This document shows positions 1-12,600 of a stretch of DNA of 64,000 bases, piece after piece. The DNA is from Toxotes chatareus (taxonomy: Eukaryota > Chordata > Actinopteri > Toxotidae), in NCBI GenBank assembly GCA_016801885.1, contig CM028884.1, forward strand, positions 29,969,577-30,033,576. Direction: 5' to 3'. The translations under genes and the position numbers were made by a program. A model generated the notes under the pieces. The model was not told the DNA's origin and searched no databases. It saw only the letters and a program-made list of their open reading frames with translations. Position 1 is the stretch's first letter. Every line of letters starts with the position of its first letter.

Positions 1-1039
1 ATATGCTTACACATTAACCTCGGAGACACACCGATGAATGGCATTCCTGAGAACTGAGTTTGCTAAACCGAGGGCAATAAAACACAGTGCAGAGCTACTT
101 GTTGCAAAGACTGTTGTCTTGCTGGTTACCTTTGAACTTGGCTTCTAAGCCGCCATTTTCAACTTGACATTGATGCTAAGAACACTGGAAGAATCAGCGT
201 TTGTCATGTGATAAACCATTTAGATAATGAACCAGTTTTATACAGTCATGGCAGAATATATGCAGATGATGAAACACCAGAGGACATGCATGCATTTCAC
301 TGAGCACTGCCCTGTTCCTCGTAAGCTGGTGGTCAGGTGACGTGACAGTGAGCGATACAACCCCTTCCAAAATACAGCAACGCTCTTGACAATATGCAAC
401 CTGTATTTGGCTTCCTGACTGGCAGCATTGTGCATACAGCTGAAGGGTGTTATGTAACCTTTAGGAATTTAGTTGATGTTGAAGATAAATGAAGAAAAAA
501 ACAACGTGCAGTTGTGAACTTGTCAAAGACTCTTGACTGGTCTGCTTTCATGTGACAGGTCCCCGAAGCAGAAAAAGAATATGAGTGGAATGTCTTGAGT
601 GATATGAAAACAACTCGTTTCCTTCACAACCTTGAGCTGGGCCTCCGCAATGTCTACCGTGAGACAATCTTTCCACTGTGCAGGAAAAAAAATGGCCATA
701 ATCACAAAAACAAGAATCTGCAACTGCAACCACTGATAGGCCACGGGCTGCTAGCAGATAGAGAGCTCGTCTGTACGCTACATAATCCCCACACAGCTGG
801 ACTGACAGTGCAATAAACCTCTGAATGGGGGCAGACACAACTCCGGGCCAACCACAGAGACAGCTGTGGCTAAGCAGTGTTGTGTAACTAACATTAAAAG
901 CCACACAGAAGCAGAAAGAAATCTATTTATACACACAAACTGTAGGAACTGTGAATGCAGAATAAAAATTCCACTCTGAACCTATCAGTCCACATAAATT
1001 CACTTTATTGAAACTCAGAATGCTAGTGTTTTTGCTTAC
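1..1039 (-). other. myo9a: myo9a intron 2 (partial)
   Basis: Intronic sequence of the minus-strand myo9a gene, running from the donor of the first coding exon (CTAGAG|GTAAGC read on the minus strand) to the window edge. The next motor-domain exon lies outside the window. The reading frame continues a few dozen codons past the donor without resembling myosin, as expected for intron. No other gene is visible here. Confidence 0.8.
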
Positions 1040-1915
1040 CTCTAGCACTGGTCCTGCCCCCAAGATTATCTGCTCCACTCCACTGGCAAAACCCTTCTGG
1101 CTGAGAGCGGTCAGATGATGAATGAGAAAGTTTGTGCTTTGCGTCTTCCCAGAGCCGCTCTCCCCAGATATAACAATGCACTGATTCCTCTGTCTCTGCA
1201 GCATGGTGTGGTAAGCCACATCCGCCACGGCGTAAATATGTGGCTCCAACTCTCCCAGCGTATGATTATCATACATCTTCACATACTTGGGGTTGTAGAT
1301 GGGCAGGAATTTGAATGGGTTAATGACGATGAGGATGCTTCCAACGTAAGTGTAGATCTTTTCCTGGCGGAAACGTGAGCGCAGGTTGTCAAGCAGCGAG
1401 CGCTCGTTGAGCTCCGGCAGGCCGCACAGATCTGCCTGGTCACCCTGAGATTCAGGCTGTGGCAACAGTCCACGTTCCACCATGCGCCTGCGCTCTTCTG
1501 TGATCTGCAGCCACATCTGGAGGCTGCCGCCATAGTGAATCGACCCATCCAGGTTTTTCTGTCTAAGGAGGAAGCGGTAATCCTCGCCTCCAGACAGCGG
1601 GCGGTGCTCCAGTGCCACACGGGGCCAGAGCATCATCCTCTGCACAGGACAGTCGCTGGGGTTCAGAATCCATTCTTCCCCACCAAACTCCTTCACCTCA
1701 GCTAGAACATAACACTTGGTACGGTCAAGCTGCAGGCGTTCAATGACATGTTCGATGGCCTCAGCAGCTGTGGTGGACTTGCGGGCACTGATAGGGCAGT
1801 AGATGGTACCCTCGGCCAGGGCGCCTGGGTAGATGCGTAAAGTGAACTCCGAGTTCTCAAAGCGCGGCCGCCGGCCCAGGGTGCCCACGCCACCAACGCC
1901 ATCACGAGCACTCAT
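1040..1915 (-). CDS. myo9a: Unconventional myosin-IXa, first coding exon (residues 1-292)
   Basis: Amino-terminal 292 residues of a class IX myosin, a single-headed actin motor with a RhoGAP tail (the tail is outside the window). Visible here: a short variable N-terminus; a Ras-association/ubiquitin-like region at about residues 22-120 (LRIYPGA, EGTIYCPI, KCYVLAEVKEFGGEEW); the start of the motor with KIYTYVGSILIVINPFKFLP at about 186-205; the ATP-binding P-loop GESGSGKT at 251-258; and the exon end GAGPVLE. The GT donor falls after residue 292, in phase 0, where vertebrate myosin IX proteins continue AFGNAKTAHNN. The start is the first ATG after a splice acceptor at 2003-2004, in context GGCGCC-like GC-rich sequence. 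Resemblance to MYO9A exceeds MYO9B (for example LRIYPGA and WILNPSDCPVQRMMLWPR), and the senp8-gramd2a neighbours support MYO9A. Which teleost paralogue it is cannot be decided. Confidence 0.95.
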
Positions 1916-2002
1916 GGCGGAGCAGGAGTTCCCATTAGCAGCAGCCCGGCACTGGCACGTCCTTTACTGCGCTAGAGGGGCCACCAGTTCAAGACATCAC
2001 AA
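1916..2002 (-). other. myo9a: myo9a 5' UTR portion of exon 2
   Basis: Untranslated part of the exon that carries the myo9a start codon. A polypyrimidine tract followed by TTTTGCAG on the minus strand (acceptor AG at 2003-2004) marks the exon start, 87 bases upstream of the ATG. The exon boundary is inferred from the splice signal; there is no transcript evidence. Confidence 0.7.
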
Positions 2003-3774
2003 CTGCAAAAGAGAAGGAAGACAAAAATAAGAATCAATACTCCGCAGACTTACTCCACACTGTGCACAACAAAAAACACATGACTCTAACCTGACCCCCA
2101 AAAAAGGCATGAAACACATTTTTAAAAATCCAAGCAGTAGAAGAAATGACTTTGTATATAAAATGTCAGAAAATAGTGAAGAATACCCTTTATAATTTCC
2201 TGAAGTCCAAGTAAATGTCTCCAGAAAGCTTGCTATGTCCAAACAACAGCCCAAAAAGAAAGAAAATACTGATTTATTATCACACGAGTCAAAAAAAAAT
2301 AAACAAAGAAAACAAAATAAAAACAGCAAATCCTCAAAATCAACTGGTTGGAACTGGTGATTTTTTGGTATTTTTTCCTTGAAAAATAAGTATTAAATTG
2401 TCAGTATAGTTGTTTAGTCAGTCAGTATAATTCATTTTGTGCTGTCGACTAGTCGTTTCAGCTCTGAAACTGCACTGAATGAATGAAACTTCTACCATCC
2501 TTTACACCGATCTAAGACCAAGCATTTCAACACAGCCCTCTGCAAAATGTCAGATTACGAAATTTGTCAGATTATGACACAAAGACCTCATATGCTATTA
2601 TGTAATCTACTAAAGGGCCAAATTATTTTTGCTGGAACCCGACATGCGTACTCATAAAGGATAAAGGATAAGTCATTGGGATCTACAGGATTACCATTAA
2701 CACACATACACACTCCCAAGCACACACATAAGCTCTCGCAACGCCAAGACCAGCAGCTGCCATCCTCTTCACTGAATACACAATCACGCCATTCACAAGT
2801 TCCCTCTTTAATACACAGCATCTGGACATCATGGGGTGAGTGGAGGCCACAGATACAGAAATAGAGAGGAAGAGAGAGAGACGGATTTATTGACTGAGCT
2901 GCTGACAAAAACTCTCTGCTGCTCTATGACTTCTTCACTCGAAGATAACACTCGATAAACTACATCTAAATGAAGAGCTGAACCAAAAGTTATTTTTAAA
3001 TGGTGCACTTAACAGACATGTTAATGCTGTTTACATCATTAGGCAACAGGGTAAAATTTTCCTATTGGCCATCACCTCTTTAAGCAATGATAACCAATAT
3101 ATTCAGCACAGCAGGGGATGGAGATGGAGTGAGGGTGCCAGTCGAACTAGATGTACTCTATGTGCATTGCATCTGCAAAACTACAAATTAAAAAGCTTTT
3201 AAACTCAACCATACAGCCATGTGATGTCTCTTTAAAAGCCACAGTGAACCCCTGTGAGCTGTTTGACCGTATGATTCGAAGAACATAGTGTCAGCTCTGG
3301 CTATGAGTGAACAAGGTCTATCAGCCAAAAAGAGTCTGTCAACCACAGATAAAGCCTACATTGCAATAGCTGACGCACTCGTCCTTTCGACTAGCCCAGA
3401 TAGCATTGCGGTCTCGTGTATCATCAGTTTGAAATGTTCGGTGCATTCCAGGAGTCATTATGCGACGTGCTGTAATTTGTTGTACCCACTTTCGTCGAGC
3501 CCGTCTCATCGACGTCTGCTTCAGATACTGATTTTCAAAGCAAACGGGAATGGGCTTCAACTTGTTGCCATCAGCTGCGGCTTTTTCATGCAGGTATAGA
3601 AAGGAATGGTGCACAGTGGCACTTACATCGCCCCTATTAATCAAAGTGTAATGTAGAGAGCTAAATTCTTTGTATTTTCCCAATGTGACTGTTGAGACTG
3701 ACAGACACTAAGCATGTAAGGAAGCCTTAGTTGATTTCAAGCTTATGCACGTTGTTAAAGGAAAAACATCACAT

Positions 3775-3985
3775 TCTGATTATTGATGTTTATTTCCTTG
3801 ATTAATCATTTTGTCAAAAAAGTGTAAGAGAACCTGTTATTTCCCACAGCCCCAGGTGGTGTCTTTGTATGTATTTGATTTGTTCAACGGTTTAAAACCC
3901 AAAGATTTTCAGTTTACTATCATGGAAGACAAACAAAGGGATCAAATGTTCACATTTCACGCTTTGTCCTTTACTTTCTGAATTT
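3775..3985 (+). repeat. Interspersed repeat copy, 'GCTGCAACTAACGATTA' family
   Basis: Diverged copy of a short interspersed repeat that is very common in percomorph fish. Recognised by the order of phrases: GATTAATCATTTTGTC, then CCACAGCCCCAGGTGGTGTC, then ACCCAAAGATTTTCAGTTTA and ACATTTCACGC. Family assignment comes from memory of the consensus, with no database search. Related copies lie near 23283, 24440, 42260 and 55974. Confidence 0.65.
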
Positions 3986-5339
3986 AAGTAGAAGACTGAC
4001 GTGCAATGCAACGTACCTCAATGCCTCAACAGTGTTTGCTACGGGTGAGATGGTACTGACTGAAATTTATCAAAAACTGATTGAACAGCCTTTGTTTTTT
4101 GTTTTTTGTACCTTTTTTGAGGAAACTGAATTCAGTGCTTTCTAAGTCTATGCTAAAACCTGCAAAGACCCAAATATTATTCACAGCTGTAACAACCCTT
4201 CGTCTTTAAAAGCATGAATTTCTTCAATATCAGAACACATGAAGAAGAGAATGGATCATACTCCTCACCTACTTTCACGCTGCACAAACAGTATGACCAC
4301 AGCAGAAAAAAAAGTGAAAACAGGAAATGGAACAGGGGCACATATAGTTGGTGCACAGAGTGAAGTACAAAGGAGTCCAGCAGGAAAATGGTACAATGCT
4401 GCACCCCTGCCTGGTCATTTCCTGTCGCCCCGTATCCAGCCTCTCATGCCATGTGTCTCCTCAGCAACTTTGATATAACCATGTGCCATACAAACACATG
4501 CACACAGGACCTCTCCCCTTTCCAAATACAGACACACACCCATGTGAACACACACACACACATCACCTTTTCTAACCTCAGACAAAGCATTCAGTCTAAC
4601 TGCATAACGCTGAATACCTACACAAATCCAGTGGAAGGTATTAACTGACTGTGGTGAATGTATTCCCTGTTTGTGTGATTGTACCATGTGTCTGAGTATG
4701 AGTTTTGAGCACTGAGTTAGGGCCTGGCGCCTTGAACAGATGGTCAGCTCGCTGCTTAAAGGATAGGGAGGGGGGGGATTTAGGGTTGAGGCAGTGCCGG
4801 ACAGCACAGGGCCATGCTGGCTGCCTGTCTGTTTACCATCACATGAGGACAATCAACTAATGGACATATCCTGCAGGAAAACACTAGTAAATGTTGCTTT
4901 TGAGGGATGCGCCATGATTTATCTCCACTGCCATCTCGCTTTTGTTAGATTTACAACTGTACTAACCACAGCCTTGAATGGATCAAGGTGACATGATGGA
5001 AAAAAGGTGCACTTGCTCATTCTGTATGTTACTATTCAGCTGTTTACCACAACAAATTTTAAAAAATAAACAATAATTACACACAAATTACAGTTTTGTT
5101 TTGTTTTTTTGAAAGATAAATGAGATGAGACTAAACATTCAGGGGACTGAAAGCCTAACCAATTTTGGTATGAACAACAAGTGCTACGACCTCCAAATGC
5201 AGATTATCTGCATGGGTTGCTATGATCCTCTGACAACACACAAACAGACCAGTCATGTTTGTAGCTGTTTTGTGTCTTTTTATGGTCATTTTCTTATATC
5301 TTTGTGGTAATTTTGTGTCTGAGCTCTATGACTTTCAAA

Positions 5340-5890
5340 CTATAAATATTAAAGGTCACTTCCTACAGAGGCTCTGATGCCGGGGCTCCGAGAGTTCTGG
5401 GGGGCCCCTGGGGCCTGTGCTCAACGGGCCCATTCAGTAATGCATCCATGGAGTAGAAGGTAACTAAGTTTAATCATTCTTGAGGTAGGATAATCAATGA
5501 TTGACAGGGGATGCACGCGAACAAATGAGAGGCGGACAATTATGATAATTGTCTTCCTGACAATTGTCTGCCTGCATTGCAAGGTTCGTTATTGTTGAAC
5601 CTCCAACATGTAACCAAGGTAGGTAAATACCCTTCACCATGTTGTTCTTGTTGTCTTAAAAACCCCTTGTGTGTCCATATCAGGGGTCTGGATCACGGTT
5701 GTTGGTGGTATACAAAGTGCAGTCATCCCAAGTGTATGATAATCGGCCACTAAAACCAACCCCACGAATGGAGCTGTCGTCCAAGGGATGCATAAAACAT
5801 GTCACACCAATTGTTATATTCTTGATAGCTCAAAACATAACAGTGACTAATGAAGTCACAATGAATCATTAGCATTCCTGGCTGGGACAG
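5340..5890. repeat. Possible degenerate mobile element
   Basis: A segment whose composition differs from its surroundings: a GC-rich block (GGGGGGCCCCTGGGGCC near 5400), a large imperfect palindrome at 5530-5573, then a unique-looking AT-rich tail. No intact open frame or clear terminal repeat was found. A decayed DNA transposon is one reading; a plain GC-rich island is another. Confidence 0.3.
5530..5573. repeat. Imperfect 44-bp palindrome with nested perfect palindromes
   Basis: The outer arms AGGCGGACAATT and AATTGTCTGCCT are complementary except for one position. Inside are a perfect 9-bp inverted repeat with a one-base centre (GACAATTAT-G-ATAATTGTC) and, overlapping the right arm, the perfect 10-bp palindrome GACAATTGTC. 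It could form a cruciform or hairpin. No function is evident. Confidence 0.8.
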
Positions 5891-8800
5891 ACTTAATGCT
5901 ATATTCCTACTGTTAAAGAATAAACTATCATTTTAGATAACATATAATATTAATTCTTCAGGCTTATGTGTTCTACACCAGCACAACATGAAAATCAACT
6001 GCGAGGCCAACTGTGTTACTATTCAGCTAAACAAAGTATTGTGTATCCACAGACACACACACACAAAGCACAGACGCACTTTCACACCCTGCACTGTCTC
6101 ACGGTATCACTCACATTGTGTAGTGACTTTTCAAAGTATCACCAAACATAAAGACACTCTGCCGACTGTCTTTATGCAAATGCATGAAAGCAAAGAGGCA
6201 GAAATCAAAAGACTGAGCAAAGAGGAAGAGAAAATGTCTGAGGCATGAGGACATTTCACCTGTGTGCTTCGCCTGTGTGTCTGCATGGTAACTTAAAAAG
6301 AAAAAAAAAAAGGGTTTGATGTAGATAAGCCAGAGGTTTGTGCCCCGGAGGAAGTGACAAAGCAGATGGAGCACAGCTGGAGGAAACACGCAGTGGCCTC
6401 TTCTCGTCTGTGAAATGCCTGAACCAGAAACAGGTCTGGTTACATCACCTGAATGGTCAGCGATTAATCAGGTAATCTGACCTAAGATCTGCTTGATGAG
6501 ACTTTTACCAACACACAGCAGATCAGGAAAAACCGATTCATCTAAAACACAAGTTAGATTTCACACGCAAATTCTTGATATGTAAAACAGACAAGGTATG
6601 CATTCCTGCTTTTTTTTTTAAAGTTAAACTTAGGCCAGATGCTATCTGTGTTCACCAAAGTTAAAGTTAAGAGTGATGCTGGAGCTTATCTGCACTTGGA
6701 TCAGTGCCTGAACACAACCTGTAGCATGAGTGAAACACAGAATACAAAAAAAAACAAGGAATACTCACAAAAGGATTTTAAAAAAGATTCACTTTCACTT
6801 TAAAATGCAGCAGATCTAACAAAGCAAAATGCATTTAACGGGCGGACAGATCTTCAAACTGTCTACATCTTCTGATTGACTGTTGTCTAAAAACCTCTGG
6901 GTGGAGCCCTGTTTTTAACCAATGGCAACTTCATATTTATTGTTTTTGTAGGTAAAATGTGATTTACGAGAGATTTATGCACCTGTGCCCGCAAGAGGCA
7001 AATCATACTATTTGCATTCCTTCTCTGATCTGAGCATTCGCTGGGAGATGCCTGTATGGAGTTTCTCTCTGACAGGTTACCAAGGAGAGTTTCAACCCTA
7101 TGAGTCAGACTCTCCAATGGCTGCCATTGTTGCGGACGAGTGAAGGATCAAGTTTGGTAAGCTTTCTGCGACGTGAAGTCATCTTTCTGAAAGGCTGCGT
7201 GTGCCACTGTCATCGGGGCTGTAAGCTCATGCATTCAGGGCTCATAATGTTGTGGTGGCTCTTTATGATACCTTTAGCCACTGGGAATTTGTACGTGTTA
7301 CACTGAGGTGTGCGAGTTGGCACTGGACTGTGAACTCTCACATCTAGTCTGCACATTTTTGTGGGTTCATTTGTGAATCTGACAGCTCCATAGTGCCAAA
7401 TTTAGCTGCTGTGTTTATTAGCTACATGTTATGGGACCACACTGCCAGTTTCTCACTGAGTTTCCAATCAAGTGTTGCTAAAAGCTACATCTCACACTGC
7501 TGGCCTGACTGGGGCTGAGGAAAAGGCTGACAATCAACACTCCTAATTCAGAATTCATATTCTTTTTTTATTAACCATCATCTTCTGTTGGCACTGTCGG
7601 CATACAGTCTAAAATTCAAGTGAGATTCACCTTTTTAAGACTATTTAAGTCTAAGTCTGTGTGAACAAGAAAATGTTCTATACTGGTTTTTATTACTGGA
7701 AAACAAAAAGTCAGCCTATCTGCTAGAAACAAAAGCAGATACAGATACAAACAATTATGCCTTGTTATCTTATAAGCTAGGAATATTATGTGGATGCTTC
7801 ATTTATTATCCTTTAAATTAAGAAAAAAACAATGCATCCTTCATCTGCTGGTCTCCAGAGCTAAAGGTGCTAGAGGAGGTGTGTTGGGTGTGTTACAAAC
7901 TGGAAAGGAGAGGCATGTGCTTCAGGTTCAGATCTTGGCTAAGTTACAAAAAGACGTCATCTTCATTTACTACGTTTATTATCGTTTTAAGTTAGTTGGC
8001 CCTATAAATTTTACGACTTTACAATTATTATGCAATCTTACCAGGAGGTAATGATTTTAAATCCTGGGGTTTTTCTGTCAGCACAACAGCTCAAAAACTA
8101 GAAAAGATAGTTACTGAATTTGATGACAATTTGAGCTTGAGCCGAATTTGCTGGTGATGTTTTAATTTCCACCATTAGAAACTACAGTAATAATAATAAT
8201 AATATTGTAAGTGCTATAAAAACTATGATGGAGAGGGACGATTTAAGATCCTACAGGTAAGTTTAAGGTCATAAAATTTCATATATATTTTACATGATGG
8301 GAATGTTTTACAGGTGTAACAGGTTTGAAGTCTGCAACTGTTTCTATTGCTGACTGCGTCTGTTGTTATGTGAATACCTTTTTTATTGGGATACCACTTA
8401 ATGATACTCTGTTACAAAAGGGCGTGCTTGGTTTATTGGTGTCTTTCTGTATCACGTGTGTATGAAGGTGCTAATGATGACAGTGCATTACAGCACAGAT
8501 AAGCGACTGATAAGGCGCAGAGAGCAAGACTATGTAATGCAGCTTGCATACCACACAGAAACTCATTTCCCAACTTTTAATAGGGCTACACTACCTTCAA
8601 AAACAAGCCCAACCCCCTCACAGTTACAGGCACAGGAAATTGCACTTCAGACATAAAACACTTACAGTGGAACCAGTCATAAAACCAACTGTAAATAAAA
8701 GGGATGGGCTCGAGCAAGTGAAAGAGAAAAACACTGAGCTTTCTGAACAACGTGCTTTATCCTGAAAGTGTTACAAAGAAAATAAACCAGCACCTGCAGT

Positions 8801-9144
8801 ACAGTTTTATCCTTTATCAACAGAAGTGGCTAAATAAATACATGAATGTAAGACCTGTGTGTTCTACTGTATTTGGGCATGATGTAAGTGATCACTAAGA
8901 GAAGGGCACAGCGTGTCTATCCCACTCCTAAATGTTGGCTGAAATGGCCATTTTTTTGTACCAAATGAAAAAGGAAATAGCAACTTAGCTAATTCCCTCA
9001 TTATGGTGTGTGTTAACTGCAGCTTCATATTCAGTTTTACCTCAGACTGCAAGAAGTAGCAACCCCGGCTGTAGTATGAGAGGAACGGAGGGGTCAGCTT
9101 ACTGATGTGGCAGTGGACGTGCCATACGAGCGCCGACATGTTCA

Positions 9145-9172
<28 letters not shown>
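9145..9172 (+). repeat. (AC)14 microsatellite
   Basis: Uninterrupted AC dinucleotide array inside myo9a intron 1. It makes the valine/cysteine-rich open frames around it meaningless. Confidence 0.95.
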
Positions 9173-9175
<3 letters not shown>

Positions 9176-9371
9176 TAATTACAGGTCACCATTCCTTGGA
9201 CCCAAATGGCGATCAATGTGTAAGACAACTCCGCCTCTGCAGTGTCCAACAGAAGTAGTTCACCGTCAGCCTGCAGGCAGGTCTTTAGCTCACCATGTGA
9301 GGCCTTGACCTTGTCAGGCAAAGAGCCACAATTCCCCACCTCATTCGGACTCTGAGCAGAGGCCACTGGAG

Positions 9372-9668
9372 CAACCCTGTCTCCTAGAAATGACACGTAT
9401 ATACAAGTAAACTGCAACTGTTTTCTGCCAAAATATTATTATTACAATTGCTATGTAGTACAATTATTATGTAATACAATATCCTCTTGCAGACACCACA
9501 GCATCATTAAACCTGTTTATGGTAATGTTTTTGCCCTCGTGGCACAGCACAGGAAAGACTGTGGTCTGGTTTAATCACTGGCTAAACATAATCCAGGCAG
9601 CTACAACAAAAAGTATTTGTTGTTGCAATTTAGTTGTACATAAAGGTAATTTCTAGGAGACAGGGTTG
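9372..9668. mobile_element. Non-autonomous DNA transposon (MITE-like) with terminal inverted repeats
   Basis: The left end CAACCCTGTCTCCTAGAAAT (9372-9391) and right end ATTTCTAGGAGACAGGGTTG (9649-9668) are perfect 20-base reverse complements. Homology continues more weakly inward for about 30 more bases (both ends then lead to a TACAA-TAAA-TTGCAAC pattern). The 297-bp element has an AT-rich core and no coding capacity. Flanks ACTGGAG (left) and ACTGAAG (right) resemble a 7-bp target duplication with one mismatch. Superfamily is not assigned. Confidence 0.8.
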
Positions 9669-12600
9669 ACTGAAGTAGCATAATATTAGAGGAAACAGAA
9701 AGCTGCAGAGGCAGCTAGTTGCTGTTTATTTCACTGGATGATTGGCAGGAAATCATTCATCAAAAATTCTGATCACGTAAATATTTTATCGAGGAAATGG
9801 GGCCAAATATTTGCAGGTTACAGTTCCTCAAATGTGAAGATTTGCTGCTGCTTCGAGGCCTGCTCGCTTGGCGAGCCGTTGTGACTAACACTAGCATGCT
9901 CCAGCTGGCCAGCAGTGGTTTACCAACAAGCCCTGTGAGCTGTCTCTACATCACCGACCCTCGAGAAACAAAAGGCACAAAGAAAAAGCTCCTGGATTAT
10001 TGTGAAGTTTTATTGTGTAGCTCTCAATACAGTTGTATTTGGAAATGTGCTGTGTTACACTATTTCCTTTGGAGGGCTGTACAAACCCTTTCAGCGCCAT
10101 ACCAAAAATGAATGGTTGACAGAGGTTAACTTATATCCTGGACTGTGTGGTAAATTGACTGTAACATGAGGATATGACACAGCAGCCTACTGTAACTTCT
10201 CCCTGTATTTAACTCGCTGGTGAATGACCATGTTTGACGCTAATTTGGGTAAATGGAAAACACGGAGCACCGGATGCCAACATATTAGTCATCGTCTTTA
10301 GCATTTCGGTTTTGGGGTTTTGTTGAAATTGCAGTTAATACACGCTAGTGCTTCCTCAGGGCTCTAATATGTAGACTGTGCTCAGACTGCTTTTTTGTGT
10401 GTGCGTGTGGGGGGGGGTGACGGCACCAGTAGATTTGCAAACAGAGCAAATATTTTCTCAGAGCAGTTTCTTAGAGTCTGAAACAGCTTTAACAACAAAA
10501 CTAGACATGTGTCGAACTAATCCTAAGGAGTCGCATCGGGGCAAATCTTGGGATCAGTACCAGTGGAAAAAAATATGATTCTTTCTTTACTATACTTTGT
10601 TTTGTCCTCCTAAGCCTGCTAATGTTGCAGACCACAGCGGGTCTCTACAGTGGAGAGCTGTAGACTTGAGACAGAGCAGAGGTGAAAAAAGCTGAGATGC
10701 TTCCTTTTGTACAAACACAATGCAATAATAAAAGCAGCAATATAACAAGGCCCCACTGAGGCACCCATAAAAAATAATATAATAAAAATAGTTTCCTACA
10801 TATTAACAACACATGCCTACAACAATCAGAGCAGTATTACCTGAAAATAAATACACCAATAAATCCTTAATATCAAGTTCAGCTAGATTTACTACTCTGA
10901 TGACATTCGACAGGAATGAGTGCAGGTGAACTCAAGGGAGTGGAGATGAGCAGTTTCCCTCCTGAATTAACTTGTCAATTAAGGCCCAGAAGGAAGATTC
11001 CTTTTTTTCCCCTCTTGCACTGACAGTAATATGGTTTCAGGGCCTATAGTGAAACACAGTCTTACATACATTTTACTTCCTCTAAAGCATGTTGTGCACT
11101 CACTCACACGGCTCTCAAGTCTCCCTGTCTGTCTCTGCAACTACTAATGACTAGGAAGTGGCGGCTGGGGTGTGGAACATGAGCACTGACCGAAATATTC
11201 TGAGAGCCAGAAAGAGTGAGAAAAGACAGTGAACTGAGAGGGAACCGAGACAGAGACTCACAGAAAGAGAGACCGAATTAAGAAAATGAAAGAGATACAG
11301 AGACGGAAACGGGCAAAGAGAAACGGAGAGAGAAGAGGATGTTGGTTTCCTGAAATCTGAGCTGTGGAAAAGTGAGAGTGAGAGTGAGAGCGGAAGAGAG
11401 GGCCAACCTGGCTTCAGCATGGCGGGACATCACTGTACTTGTACTCATTACTGATACAGTTCAACAACTTGTCTAACAGTGGGTCAATGTGGGTCCTCAA
11501 GGCTGAGCGTTTACAAGCAGTAATGTCCAGGGACAGAACAGCAGATGCTTTCTCAATACAGATTCATCATAATTGCCTCATGTTGGAATAAATTTCACTG
11601 ACCAGCTTTTTCTGTTTTTTAATCTTTAATACATGTTTCATTACTTTTATTTAAGTAATGATAAAACCACATTGTAGAGAGGAAGGTTATCATTCCCCAG
11701 TTCAGGTTTGGCTACTTCCACCCTCTCAAAATGTGAGGATTTGATGCTTTTCTATTTTTCATATCGTTTTCTAAATTAAAGGCTACCTGTGGAGTTGTTT
11801 TTCTATCAGACTGCAAGCTAGTAAACATGGAAGTAAACAATTCTGGATTTAAAACACTTACAAAATGATCTTTGAAAATGTTTTATAAAAAATGAAATGC
11901 ACTCGACATGTTGGAAATGGTCAGAAAAACTGTTAAGCAAACCAGAGATGTAGCTAAGGAGCTAAAACTTTCAAAAGAATCTGGTACGGGCCTTTAAATT
12001 CTTACATTATTTAAGGTTACTGTGGCATTTTAGACACAGGCAAGTCATACGCAGGACAATATAATGATGTGGATGAGCCTCTGGAAATTCTAGGTATATA
12101 AAGCTTTACATCATTTTGAGTCACTAATATCAATCAATAAACTGCAACTTTGTTAGTACAAACACTATCACAGTTAAAGTGTGTTACCAAGACACCTGAG
12201 CCAACGAGACCGGAGCCAGGCTGGAACAAGTCCACACTGGAGTCAGTGTCCACACCGTAATTAAAAATGACTGAAGGCCCCTTATGCCCGTCTGTGCACA
12301 CAGCAGAGGATAACCGTGGCTGGTCAGTTTGAATGAAGCGCTGGGCCTTCACTAACTCCCTCCACATTCCACCGGCCGAAACATCAACAGGTGACACAAC
12401 TGACACGGAAATATGACACTGGAGGAAATGCCATGTGTGTTTGCTAAATTAAGAGCCCAACTTTTCTGTGCAGGACCTATTATTGTTGTTGCCTGGAGTG
12501 GGCTGGAGAGAGTGGAGGGAGAAGGCAAAGGAAGGAAATTAATACAGCAGAGTACAGCAGGAGTCCCAAGGACAACATAAAAAAAAAAGAAAGAAAAGTA

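Noticed and set aside
6310..6476. GC-richer stretch that looks coding-like
   Set aside because: Two different frames look equally plausible, which argues for composition and not coding. It is kept as a reminder that short coding-like islands here can be chance.
9142..9371. Minus-strand open segment (LPDKVKASHGELKTCLQADG) beside the MITE
   Set aside because: Looks moderately coding-like, but its left end runs into the AC microsatellite and its right end into the MITE terminus. It matches no protein I know and has no clear acceptor and donor in phase.
11151..11420. 89-codon minus-strand frame rich in Ser, Leu and Phe
   Set aside because: Comes from a purine-rich (GAGA-like) low-complexity stretch; no protein resemblance or splice context.
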